Translations under genes and position numbers: made by a program
Notes under the pieces: model-generated
Database searches by the model: none
What the model was told of the DNA's origin: nothing
The model's input: the letters and a program-made list of their open reading frames with translations, nothing else
Shown here: piece after piece, positions 46,128-57,350 of the stretch
How the letters are laid out: the number at the start of each line of letters is the position of its first letter
Position numbering within the stretch: the first letter of the stretch is position 1
NCBI GenBank assembly: GCA_032871835.1
Contig: CM065296.1
Location: 6,024,001-6,088,000 of the forward strand
Source: Dipteronia dyeriana
Taxonomy: Eukaryota; Streptophyta; Magnoliopsida; Sapindales; Sapindaceae
DNA: 64,000 bases
Direction: 5' to 3'

Positions 46128-48499
46128 TGTAAAGTCCTCATTTATTGATTGGCTTATTTCATGAACAAACCACATTTTTGGCGTTTTATGTAAGGGTAGC
46201 TTAGGCTCTCAAGACCTCAAGAGAAGAAGCACCAAAAGTATATTTCTTGTGCTTACTTGCTTTGAAGAGATATAGTTGCACACACTCACAACTCATGCAT
46301 ACTTCTTATTCATATATGTTGTGTGTTTATATGAGTGTGCATTCATATTTTGATAACTCTTCTTGCATGTTTATATTGATCACATCTTTGCATTTGTATT
46401 GACATGCATTATGTGTTGCTCACACACATACTTACTTGCATTTGATTTGTTATGCATGTGTGCTTCATTGTTGTCTATGTGTATTCATAGTGTGGTTTTG
46501 TGTGTTGTTCGCCCTTGCACGATGGTGTGCTTGTCTTAGCGCATTAAGTGACCATTTGAGAAGGTCGTATTCTTCTCTTGGTTTGGTTATGTGGAGTAAG
46601 GTGTCTAGTTTCAAAAAGTGGATTTCAATGATTTAAATGTTTTTCAAAACTGACCTTTGTATGGTCTTGTGACCATATCTTTTTATAAAATGATTCAAAA
46701 TGAGTTTTGAAATTTTTTGTATAAACTAAACACCCATACCTTTCAAACGGTATATTATTCGTAATATTTCATATCCGTTTGGATTGGTTTTGAAATCTCC
46801 AAAGTGACCACAAAAACAGGGCATCTCTGTTGTTGTCCGTTTCTGACCTTTGGTCACTTAAAAGACCATAAATTTTTATATAGACATCCAAATCATGTTT
46901 TGTAAATTGGAGCAGAAATTATACTTCCATACCTTTCCAACTGTATATTATACAAAAGGTTTGGATGGTGTTTGATCATGTTTTAGGTCGCTCGAATCTC
47001 GGGTTGTTGCACTGTTGCGGCTGCGCCAGTCCACAAGCGCCCTCACCAGCGCCCCTTGGACAGTAGGTATGCGCTTGTGTGGTGCTTGTCGACCAGCGCA
47101 GCTCACCAGCGCACTGAGTAAAATTCTGGGTATTTTCAAAACGATGTAGTTTTGTTATAGGGCTCATATTTATGTGCCATCTTCTGCCTCACTCGTTTTT
47201 CAGAGCTTAAAAACCATTTCTTAGTGAGAGAAAACATTTCCCTTGAGAGAGAAGCCCCAAGAGTGGTTCCTTAACTATCCAAACCCAAAACCCATCATCC
47301 TTCATGCATTATTGATCATCTTTAGACATGAATCTTCATCATTCATAACTTGGTAAGTAAGAACAAACTTTTATCTTTGATTATTGTTCTTAAACTCCAA
47401 GAGTTCATTTTTATTGCATAGGATTTATAGAAATCATTTTTGAATGCATATTTTTGTTGAATGATGACATGATTGGGTTTGTATTTTGATAGCTTAATTG
47501 ATTAGGTCATTTTTTCCTAAAAGCTAGGTCATAAACATTCTTGTGTGATTTATTGTTGACTAGGTTGATAGATTGTTCATTAATCAACTTGTTAAGCTTT
47601 TGAATATGTTTATGTGATGTTTTTGTGACAATTAGTTTGTTAGAAAATCTCTACACAACTAATTGAGTTTGTTATTGATAGACATTGGTCTAAGACTTGC
47701 ATTTATTGTGTGGCTAAATGTTTGTCTCAATCACATGAATATATACTAAGTATATGTTGAATACATTGTAAGCATATTTGTTGATTCATTGTGATTGTTT
47801 GTGATAGCTAGGAATATTGTTATTGATAACTTCTAGCTAAATCTCAATGCTTTGCATTTAGATATTGTTTAGGACTCATTGATTGCATTATAGTCCTTGC
47901 CATGCTTAATGACAACATGTGTTGATTTGGCTTTTATGATAGCTTCATATGATTGCTTGTTCTATGTTTAGCTAAGCTTTATGACATGTCATTTAGCTCT
48001 TGATATCTAGGATTGCATTTATTGCTATCTCATAATCCTAGATAAGCATATAAGGTACCCTAGCCTTGTTTGTTGTTTGAATATCATCATATATTCACAT
48101 AATGTGTTTATCTCTTCATTGAAGAGAAGTAAGTCTTGAGTTGCATCCATGAGTAGGTTGCTTCAAGCGTAAGAAAATTGGACTAGGTCCACTTAATACC
48201 AGGATTAGATAGTGGTTGTGGGTTATATACCAGGAGTAGGTTGTAGCGCCTCTATCATCAGTGGATTCGTTGTTCGAGTGTGGCGCACTTAACAGCCCAT
48301 GGTTTTTCCCATTTGGAGGGTTTCCACTTATATCTCAAGTGTCTTTATTATTTCCGCACTTATTACACTTGTGATAACATTGTGACTAGTTAGGGGTATT
48401 TTCGCCTAATTGACCATTAACAAAAATTGGGTAAATTTTGATTAAAATCTATTCACCCCCCTCCAGATTATTTCTATACACACCATAATATTTGTTTCA
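46128..48499 (+). repeat. 5' LTR of element B
   Basis: It runs from TGTAAAGTCCTCATT to TATTTGTTTCA and is a close copy of 61419-63775. GC-rich dyads (CAGCGC and GCGCTG) lie at about 47020-47125, just before the probable promoter. One copy of the unit duplicated at 1966-2187 is present. Confidence 0.95.
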
Positions 48500-48501
48500 A
48501 T

Positions 48502-48513
48502 TGGTATCAAAGC
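48502..48513 (+). other. Primer-binding site of element B (initiator Met tRNA type)
   Basis: TGGTATCAAAGC lies 2 bp after the LTR. It is one base off the complement of the initiator Met tRNA end (TGGTATCAGAGC). Confidence 0.85.
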
Positions 48514-48628
48514 GGGTTCCTAGACATACATAGGTGATCCTTACTCATTTTTGGTGTGTTTTGCATTTTGTGTGATTTTGATCATTCATAAATTTGCACT
48601 CATTTGCACTCATTTTACCCAAAACACT

Positions 48629-49045
48629 ATGTGTGATTTTGAGAGACTTGAGGGTGCGTTGATCTTTGAACCACCTACGCTCACCAAGGATAACTACCCC
48701 TCTTGGAAAGTGAGGATGGAGTTCTTTTTGTGTGACCTTGATGAGCATGTGTGGATGTGTGTGGAAAAGGGATATTCAACTCCCAAAGAGACACAAGAGA
48801 ATGGGGCTTCTATGCCTAAACCCAAGTCCAAGTAGACTAATGGCGAACTTGAGGCTGTCGAATGGAATTCAAAAGGTCTTCGTGCCTCATATCGTGCAGT
48901 GGGTGAGAGTCAAGCAAAGCTCATCCAATCCACTTGAGATGTTCGAGAAGCTTGGGAGATTCTACGAATCACCCACGATGTTAGGTTTTGACTCGTATTC
49001 TCAAGTGAATACAATGTTAACCAAACAAGACTCAATTGATGTGGA
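48629..49045 (+). pseudogene. gag N-terminal part of element B
   Basis: The ATG at 48629 opens MCDFERLEG, then TKDNYPSWKVRMEFFL and DLDEHVWMCVEKGY, the start of SIRE-like gag. A TAG at 48834-48836 stops it, and REAWEIL near 48950 is in another frame. The capsid part beyond 49045 is lost to the adjacent LTR-like insertion. Confidence 0.85.
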
Positions 49046-49790
49046 ACTTTCTGAAGACGTGGGATAACGTTTGGAAGTTGAATATGGTGTTTAAGGGAGG
49101 TTTGAAAACAAAGAAGAATAGGAAAGTGTTTTCCTCTGTAAGTTCTTGTGCTAGTCGAAAAAGGAAAGTGTTTGTCTTCATGAAGAATAAGAAAGTTCTA
49201 TACTTGAAGGAAAATGATTTCTCCTTAACAAGAAGACTTTTCATAAATAGGAAATAGTATTTATATGGAACAAGTAATTGTTGTACGTTTAGGAGTAGGA
49301 TTTTCTCTTATGTTAAACTTCTTGTAACTAGTATGAATAAAACCTTGTATCTAGGTTATTTTGTATGGAGCAAAAAGAACACCATGTAACATCAGAGAGT
49401 TGTGGAGAGATCCGGGTGAGAGACCCGTGGGAATATCCGTGGAGGGATTTAAGGGAATATCAATAGATCAAGTTAGAGATCCGTGTGTGATATTCAGGGG
49501 AGACGTAGGGGATATTGTGGGGTTCTTGGTAAGGATCTTGTGAGCGTGGTTTGGGGTTTGGGTGTGAGAGAGAATCCTAAAATATATAGTTGTAACAATT
49601 TATCATATAGTGGAACTTTCTCTCTCGTCCTGACTGCCCGTGGTTTTTTACCCGATTTGGGTTTTCCATGTATATCTTGTGTTGTGATTGGTTCACTTTC
49701 TCTCATCTATTTTTTCTGCTATTGACGTTGTTAATTGCTATGGGTTTTGGGTATATATTAGGCACGACGATTTCGCGATCATCGCTTCCG
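49045..49790 (+). repeat. LTR-like insertion in the gag of element B
   Basis: The segment CGTGGTTTTTTACCCGATTT, followed by GGGTTTTCCATGTATATC and a TTCTCTCATCTATTTTTTC run, is the style of the R-U5 end of a copia LTR. No gag sequence is readable between 49045 and 49790. The ends and TSD could not be fixed, so a solo LTR is likely but not proved. Confidence 0.45.
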
Positions 49791-49796
49791 AAAATC

Positions 49797-49911
49797 TCCA
49801 ACACACAAAGGTACCACGAAAGAAAAAGACAAGAATTTGGGTACCTCGAAGAACAAGCTTCGATGTTTTGATTATGGCGGCTATGGGCACATTTCCACGG
49901 ATTGTGGAAAT
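49797..49911 (+). pseudogene. gag zinc knuckle 1 of element B
   Basis: It reads KNLGTSKNKLRCFDYGGYGH, then ISTDCGN, a CCHC knuckle whose second Cys is Tyr. The frame continues at 59014 after element A (NSKSKSQRGKSKAYSSS), which confirms the insertion point. Confidence 0.85.
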
Positions 49912-51573
49912 TGACCGATCTATTTTTGTACATGTTTTAGGTGCCCATTTCCTTTTATTTGTGCTTTGTTCTTAGGTAAAATTAGGTATTTAATGTGTTT
50001 GTTGAGCATGTGTAGGTCACATTCCATTCAAGAGGTGTTGAATGTTATTTTGGAGAAAAACAGTAAAAATATCAATTTTCGGACTAGTGCAGAACAGTAA
50101 TATGAGGGGCCTATATCTTTCATCTCAGATCGAATTGTGTGTCCTACTACCTATGGATTGAAAGCACCGGAAGTCTAGTTTCCAGCGCACTTTACAGATC
50201 ACAATTCCGATATTCCTAGAAGATGTTATGTGAAATTTAGTAACCAAAGGTCAGTGCTGGATAGTCAACCGCAGCCTAGACCGCCGTCTAGGCACAAGAC
50301 CTAGCCAGCGGTCTACGGAGCGGTACTTGGGAGAGGAACTCCGGGGTCTGGACCGTGGCAACCTCTGGAGCGACCTAGGTCATGGTTTGATGGATTTTTG
50401 GCGGAAAACCACTCCGAATTGGTCCAGAATTGCTCCAAAATTTCCCAAATCAAATTCTAATGATTTTAGAAAACCAAAACATGTTTGGGAAACTTCCAAA
50501 ACTCAAATGTTGAGTCAAATATCAAAAGAGGAAATTCAATTTAGGAAAGAATTATCATTCCTTGTCTCATTCAACTTTCCCACTTGATGGATTTCCTAAA
50601 CCTAAGAAGAATTGGGGTTCAAAAGGAAAAATCACTTATAATACTCCATATTCTTTACAATGAAGGGAGACAAGCCAAGGTAGGTCCCAAGCCACTAAGG
50701 GGGCTGTCCCCCATCAGTTCATCACCATACAATTTACATTCATCTTTGCACATCGAAGATTGAAGACAAAAAAGAATTCATCAATGGGTTTTATTGTTTC
50801 TTTCTCTTCTCTTTCTATTTTCATGATGTGTAACTAATTCCATAACTAGGGAATCAATGTGAACCTTTTGTGAATGCTCATGTTTGGATTAATAATATTA
50901 TTTCATCAACTCGATTCTTGATTTGTTCATTGCTCTTAATTGCTTGACTCTCATTAGTTTTAATATTTATTCACACCATAGACCAAGGGTGGATAATTAT
51001 TTGGTATTATTTTAGGGTTAAGACTATCTGAGATAGACAAAACCTAACTTTGATTAATGCTCTTTTGGACGAATGAATTTTATCTTTAGCATAGACCAAG
51101 CAAAGTATAAAATTTGGTTCTTATTTCTTATGCTTAACGGGGTTTCCGATCATTGTTCACACCGTAGACCAAGGGTGAATAGTGGTTGGGAATACTTGAC
51201 TCATCCCGCGATCATACAGTAATAGTCATATTAAAGATAAAGAATGAACCCTTGAATTGATTGAATCTTGTTTACAAATTAATTCCGTGCAATGAGTGTT
51301 TATAATTGGGGATCATTGATGACCTAGTGTTTGCTCACCCTTGACCACAACCCAATCTTTTCAATTGTTTTTTTATTTTTAATTTATTTTAGTTTTAGCT
51401 TTAAATCAAACTCAACAATCTTCTTGTTACTTTAATTTAGTTTTAATTAGAGCTATGCTTAAATCATTAAATCTCTAGTCCTCATGGGAACTATCCTTAC
51501 TTGCCGGTTTACTTATCTTCACTATTTGTGCACTTGCAAGTATTGTTTTTTATAACACGATTTACAACAATCA
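49912..51573 (+). repeat. 5' LTR of element A
   Basis: It runs from TGACCGATCTATTTTTG to TTTACAACAATCA and repeats at 57351-59013. GC-rich imperfect palindromes built on GGTCTAGACC-like cores lie at 50265-50380, upstream of an ACTTATAATACTCC promoter-like box near 50635. Confidence 0.95.
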
Positions 51574-51579
51574 AGTATT

Positions 51580-51597
51580 TGGCGCCGCTGCCGGGGA
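51580..51597 (+). other. Primer-binding site of element A (Asp tRNA type)
   Basis: TGGCGCCGCTGCCGGGGA differs at one position from the complement of the plant Asp tRNA 3' end. Asp-tRNA priming is characteristic of Athila elements. Confidence 0.88.
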
Positions 51598-51757
51598 TTA
51601 GTTGTTTTTATTGGTTAATTCTAGTTTCAGTTTTAGTTAATAGATTTAATTAATTAGGTAGTTGAATCATTAATTTTTAATTTTTATTTTTTTTTTCTTT
51701 TATTCTATTTTCGTAGTTTACTGTGTGTCTGCCTTTTGTTTCAGGTTTCAACGGTGA

Positions 51758-53135
51758 ATGCAAGGTAGAAGATCACTGCAAGGAGAAGTACTACCGTTGA
51801 ACAACAACATTGATCATATTGGACAAAGAACAATGGGAGACGACGGGAATCGCAACATTCAAGAGGTTCCAGATCTACCAGTTGTACCTATCAAGAGCAT
51901 GGAGGATTACAACAGGCCTATAGTTGATAATCACCCTCTTTGCATTGCACTGGATGAGGCAGCTAGAAACAATGAGCTGAAAAGTTTCCATTACAATTTG
52001 CTGCCTGCTTTCTATGGACTTCCGAATAAAGATGTGCTTAAATTCCTCAGAGAGTTCTATGCAGCAATTCAAGCTTTTCCAAACACCAGGGTGACAGAAA
52101 ACCAGCTGCGTATGAGGTGTATTCCACATGCTCTCAAGGAAAAGGCGAAGACATGGCTTTTGACTTGGCCTCCAGCTTCACTAATAACATGGGAAGAGGT
52201 AGTAGATAGACTTACTGATCAATTTTATTCTCCTCAGAAAACCAGTGAGGTCAGGTCAAAGATTACAAATTTCTTTCAAGGGGACCAAGAGTCATTCTAT
52301 GATGCATGGGAACGTTACAAGATGCTCCTATTTGATTGTCCTCAGCATGGATATCAAATGCACCAACTCTGGCAGTGGTTTGATGATGGACTGAATGACG
52401 TCTCAACTGTCTCAATGAATAATACATGTGGAGGATCCATGACTGACAAGACTCCAGAAGAATTGCAAACTATCTTCCAAAAAACTTGCTAGAAATTCCC
52501 GAGAGAAGAACTCTAGGAGAAGAAAGGGAGTTTATGAAGTAGATACTAGTGCCGAGAACTCAATGCAAATGTCACAAATGCAGAAAACTATGGAAGTACT
52601 TGTCAATCAGGTTGGACAAATGAGAGAAGAACAACGCAAGGGATATGAGCAACCAGGGTATGGTGCAGAAGTTTTTCAAGCAAGAGGTCATGTACCTAAT
52701 AATGAGGAAGAAGTACAAGCTATGAACAATCTCAACTTTCGACCTAGGAATGATCCTTTTCCAAACACATACAATCCAGGGTGGAGAAATCATCCAAACT
52801 TCCCTAGGAGAGATAATCAAGGCACCGAGAACCAGTGAGGAAATAACAACAATTATTGCCAGAGACAGTATAATGCTGGTACCCAACAAAATCCTGTATC
52901 TCAACCCACAAATCTATCATTAGAAGATGCAATGAAGCAATTTATACAAACTATAGATCTGAGGATGAATCAGCATGATAAAAGATTCCAAGACACTGAT
53001 GTGAGAATGCAGAATTTTGATGCTTCATTAAGAAAGATAGAAACACAAATTAGACAATTAGCTGAAGCCAATCAAAGAAATGAACCAGGAAAATTTCCAA
53101 GTTATACTGAGCAAGCAAAGGCCATCACAGCCTAG
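51758..53135 (+). pseudogene. gag of element A
   Basis: Frame 51758-52492 (244 codons) contains the retrotransposon gag domain from about residue 75: FHYNLLPAFYGLPNKDVLKF, then MRCIPHALKEKAKTWLLTWP, ITWEEVVDRLTDQFY and SFYDAWERYKMLLFDCPQHG. A stop ends it at 52490. The spacer follows in further frames (52563-52838 and 52932-53135) with RNDPFPNTYNPGWRNHPNFP, ETQIRQLAEANQRNEPGKFP and TEQAKAITA. About three stops interrupt the whole. Capsid formation is the expected role. Confidence 0.88.
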
Positions 53136-53461
53136 TGGAAGGGTAAAGATTTAAATAATAATAAACCTGTTGAACTATTTAATACTGCTATTAATGTTCC
53201 AGGTTTCTCAGAGAAGAATAGTGAACTATAAGAAAAGGAAGAGCTTAAGGTAGAAAAGTCCAAGGATACATCGAAAATTCATAAATCACCTATTCCTTTT
53301 CCATCCAGAGTTCAAAAGAACAAGCTCAACCAATCATTCAAGAAGATCTATAATATCCTGTCAAATGACAATGTTAGTCTGCAAACCATGGAAGAGATTC
53401 ATAAGATGGCAACCTACGCAAAGTATTTTAAAGAAGTAGGAAGACTGATTCACACGAGACA

Positions 53462-54007
53462 GTGCCAATTCCAGATGGAGCAAGTGCAATACTCCAACAG
53501 AAGTTGCCTCAGAAACTCACGGATCCTGGAAGTTTCAACATCACCATCACAGTGGGAGAAACAAGAAAGAAGAGGGCCACACTGGATCTAGGGGCGAGCA
53601 TTAAATTGATGTCGTATACTGTATATAAAGAGATGGGGCTGAGTAATCTAAAACCAACCAACATGGTGGTTTCACTTGCCGACCGATCTATTAGGTATCC
53701 TCATGGAATTGTTGAATATGTTCTAATCCAAGTTGGCAAGCTTATTATACTTGAAGATTTTATCATACTAGAGATGGAAGAAGAAAGCACCAATACAATT
53801 GACTTCCCTATCTTGCTCAGTAGACCATTTATGTCAACCGCAAAGGCTATCATAGACGTGCATAATGGGAAGGTTTCCATGACGGTGTTTGATGAGACAA
53901 TCAATGTTGACGTTTTTGAACATTTAAAACATCTGATAGGTGTTATTGATTATTTCAATGTGGAATTAGTAGATCCAGGAGTTTGTCCAGAATCAAATTC
54001 GCCTTAA
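53462..54007 (+). CDS. Retroviral-type aspartic protease of element A
   Basis: The 181-codon frame reads LPQKLTDPGSFNITI, then the active-site motif TLDLGASIKLMSY (the D-L-G-A-S form normal for Athila), VVSLADRSIRYPHGIVEYVL and the second hydrophobic motif FPILLSRPFMSTAKAIIDVH. The core is uninterrupted, although LLSRP replaces the usual L-L-G-R-P. No ATG context marks a start, so it was probably made as part of a gag-pro polyprotein. A stop at 54005-54007 lies where RT would be expected to follow. Instead, a new ORF of different character begins 20 bp later. Confidence 0.85.
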   Translation: MPIPDGASAILQQKLPQKLTDPGSFNITITVGETRKKRATLDLGASIKLMSYTVYKEMGLSNLKPTNMVVSLADRSIRYPHGIVEYVLIQVGKLIILEDFIILEMEEESTNTIDFPILLSRPFMSTAKAIIDVHNGKVSMTVFDETINVDVFEHLKHLIGVIDYFNVELVDPGVCPESNSP

Positions 54008-54027
54008 AAGAGTCTCAAAATGGTAAA

Positions 54028-54732
54028 ATGAGCAAAATTTCACATTGTGCAAGATATGAGAACATGATTGAACAGTTAAAAGAAGACAAACAAATGATTG
54101 TCGCTCTTAACTCTGAATTGACAACAAAGATCACTGAATTACTGGAAGAAAAAGAGTCTTCATTACAATGGTATGCAATACTTTCTCAAGAGGTTGAAAA
54201 GCTCAAAGAGGAGTTTGATCACCGGATGAAGCTAATGAAGGCTGAGATTGAACAAAGAGATAAAGCCTTAGAGATTATAAAGATTAAGGAACTTGAAGAC
54301 ATTGCAAACCTTAAAAGGGTGGAGCAAGAGATCAAGTCAATGGTCATGGATGAGAAGAAGCAATTGGAGGAAGTCAAGATCAAAAAGGTGAATAAAGATG
54401 AGTCAAGTAATTCCATCACCAAAAAGGAAGATCGAATTCCAAAAAGAAGGAGAAATAGAAGGAATAAATATCGATCATTGAACAACAGCCACCAGAGAGG
54501 TAACTTTCATAATTTTATTCCCGTTTGTCACTTTTGTAACAGGAAAGATCACATTCGACCAAGATGCTACGAGTATATAAGACAATATAAACAAGGGAGA
54601 ATGAATCCAACGAATTTGAAGAAAGTATGGATCAAAAAGGCTGAGCTAAGGAACGTTGAGAGTGGTGGAACTTTCAAGTTGAAGAAAATAGGTGATGAAT
54701 ATGAGATTGTTGCTTCACCATTAGAGTTGTAG
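54028..54732 (+). CDS. Coiled-coil plus CCHC zinc-knuckle ORF of element A
   Basis: Starting at the ATG at 54028 the frame has 234 codons to a TAG at 54730-54732 (open without ATG from 53983). Residues about 10-125 are a charged coiled coil (MIEQLKEDKQMIVALNSEL, then EVEKLKEEFDHRMKLMKAEI). A basic patch follows (PKRRRNRRNKYRS), then the knuckle VCHFCNRKDHIRPRCYEYIR, a perfect C-x2-C-x4-H-x4-C. The tail contains KKVWIKKAELRNV. The layout matches the C-terminal half of SIRE-like gag (compare element B, 59014-60110) and not Athila pol. It stands in -1 frame to the protease. The box GCGCTTGGTGGGAGGCAACC follows at 54767. The ORF has no stops and may be under selection. RNA binding is inferred. 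Confidence 0.85.
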   Translation: MSKISHCARYENMIEQLKEDKQMIVALNSELTTKITELLEEKESSLQWYAILSQEVEKLKEEFDHRMKLMKAEIEQRDKALEIIKIKELEDIANLKRVEQEIKSMVMDEKKQLEEVKIKKVNKDESSNSITKKEDRIPKRRRNRRNKYRSLNNSHQRGNFHNFIPVCHFCNRKDHIRPRCYEYIRQYKQGRMNPTNLKKVWIKKAELRNVESGGTFKLKKIGDEYEIVASPLEL

Positions 54733-57350
54733 CACTCTCATACGTCTCGCCTAGACATTAAATAAAGCGCTTGGTGGGAGGCAACCCACCCATGTACAAT
54801 TCTTTTTGTTTTTATTTTGATTTTGATTTTTCTTTATTTTCGAGTCATAATTAGTGTATTACAAGAACCTTTATAGCCAGAATTAAATATTGTCAAATTT
54901 TTAATCTTGTGCTTAATTCAAAGACATTGTTTAATTTAGGTTTGGGGGTATCTTGTGGTTTTGAATGACAAAGAACAGGTGCTTCTAATTTGTGCATATT
55001 TAACTGTACAGAGGAAGCTTTGGAAACAATTTCATTCAAGCACCGCTGTCAAGACTGCTCTCTAGACACATGCCTATACCGCGGTAGGAAAATCGTGTAC
55101 CATCTGCCAAACTTCGCGGCGCAGACCGCTCATGAGGCACATGCCTATACCAGCCCAGCAAGCAGGTACACACTGTAATTTCTCGCGGCATAGACCGCTC
55201 CATAGACTTGATGTCTATATCGCGGCATGCAAAACGATGATCCTCTGTAAAACACCGCGGTACAGACCGCTTGAGAGGCAATGCTTGAACCGCGGTAGCG
55301 AAAAAGTGCCCTGTTTTAAAACTGTATTCATTGGTGAAGAAATAAATTTTTATGTCCACACTGGGTTCTTAGTTTTTTCGATACTAATCTAACGGTATAA
55401 AGAACGTAAAATTCTGGGCAGTGTTTTAAAAGTAAAGAATGTTTCTTCGACCAAAGGTCTTGGGAGATGCCCTGTTTTTGCAAATCTGCACGTGAACTGT
55501 TTTCAACGTCTGTTTTATCATTTTTTCGATTCAAGTTTTGAAATAGTTTCTAAATGAAAAGTGTGCATTTATATGTCTAGTTTATTGTGTTAAAATATGG
55601 TTAACTTTTATTTATTCATTTGAGAGATATGTGGTAAATAACGAACGTATGTCGTTTAAAAAAGTCACCAGTTTTTGAATTGTTTGTCCTCTATTTTTCG
55701 ATGCTTCTTTTGTGTGTTTTAAGTGCCGTAATATATGCTTTATTCACTGAGTTTAAACTAACGTCTTGCCACTAAGAGTAGTGCGTTGCATTTTTCAAAA
55801 TTTACGGCATGCTCTTGATATGATGGTGGATAAGATGTTTAGTTGGATTGCCATGATTAATAGTGGAGACTACCCTTGTGAGTTCACTAAGCCAAAAAGC
55901 GTACATCAATATCATTATAGAGGGTTCTTTTGTTTCTACTCCTAAACACTCATTAGGTTCTTAGCATTAGAAATTGATTTCAATAGGTTATGTATTGGAT
56001 ATTAAAGAACATTCATCATAAAAAGATTTCACATGTGAACTTTGCTCTTGTTTTGATTGAACCATTAGAAGTGATATAGGCAATGTGTGCTTTAACTCAC
56101 TTAAAAGACCTTAAATATTTTCTACCTTATGTGTGTGCTCCATAGCCAATTTTGAAGCCAAACACTACAAGCCTTTTTCTTTCATCACCCACATTAACTT
56201 AACCCCAATGAGCCATATATTAGCCATACCTTATAGCTTGGGATCATATTGAGGTGATAAAGATAATTGAAAAGAGTTCGAAATGGGTGATTTGTGATGT
56301 GCATGTACCAAGACAAAGCTAGAAGATCAAATGCAAAGAAGGTGCTAGAAGAATTATGTAATTGATGTACAAATTCTCATCTTAAAAAAAAAAGAGGAAG
56401 TAAAAAAAAAGTTGAAAAAAATAATAATTGAATGAGATGATGAATCAAATCAAATCAAATATAAGTGAAACGGATAGAGCTTTATTATGAAAGTGACGAG
56501 AAATCAAAATCAACTCAAGAAGGTGAAGGAATGAAAATTGTTCAAGAAGCCTGGATGCAAGTGGAATGAAGAATTTAAAGAAATTCAATCGAGTATGAAG
56601 ATTACCGAAGAATTTCTTGATATGATCCTAGGTTTGTTTACTATCCTTTTCCCATTCTTTCTTAACCTTCACCCAATGGCCCCGTTACAACCAAAGAAAA
56701 GACCTAATTGATCTTTTGGGGATGCTAGCTCGAGAGTAAAGGTAAACATGTGCTTTATCTTGTTCTTAATATCTGATTCCATCCATGAGATCTTTTGTAT
56801 AAAATCAAGCGTTCTTTCTGTTATATATTCATATGCGATTATATTTTGAAATTTCTTGTGCATAAACTCCATTCGCATATGCTTGATGAGTGTATCTGCC
56901 TATGTTATATGTGAAATTAATAAGTGACATCTTGTGAGATTTAGAGTCGATGCGAATTATATCTTTAACATTTAACGAATGCGTTTTTGAAGATAGAGTG
57001 TCTTGAGTATGAGCTTTTCATTAAAAATAAACATGCATTCAAATTTGTGGCATAATTTTAGTCTTTATTCAGTGGCTCTAACATGTATTGGTTTTGAATG
57101 GTACATGTGAGTTTGCGTTTTGATTATTTGGTTTTTTGTAGAAATATGTTTGTGGGTAGCTTAGCTGTAAGCCTTCAGGAGATAAAACTCCTACTACTAG
57201 GGACACCTAAAGGTTTAAAGGCTTGTAGCATACGTTCAATGTTATCATGTTCCCCACGAAAGTGGCTTAGTTTATTTTTATTTCATTTTTAGTTTTTGTT
57301 TTTATTCTAGTTTTGCTCGAGGACTAGCAAAAGATAGGTTTGGGAATATT
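54733..57350 (+). other. 3' non-coding region of element A with GC-rich repeat block
   Basis: No coding signal. At 55030-55310 four units of about 70 bp each hold GCGGYRYAGACCGCT-type dyads, echoing the motif in the LTR. Later parts match the non-coding region of element C. The last bases (GGTTTGGGAATATT) serve as polypurine tract. Confidence 0.75.

Noticed and set aside
46436..46636. 66-codon frame repeated at 61716-61916
   Set aside because: It is in the LTR of element B. The repetition is due to the LTR pair, and the frame is not kept in the solo LTR at 536-2405.
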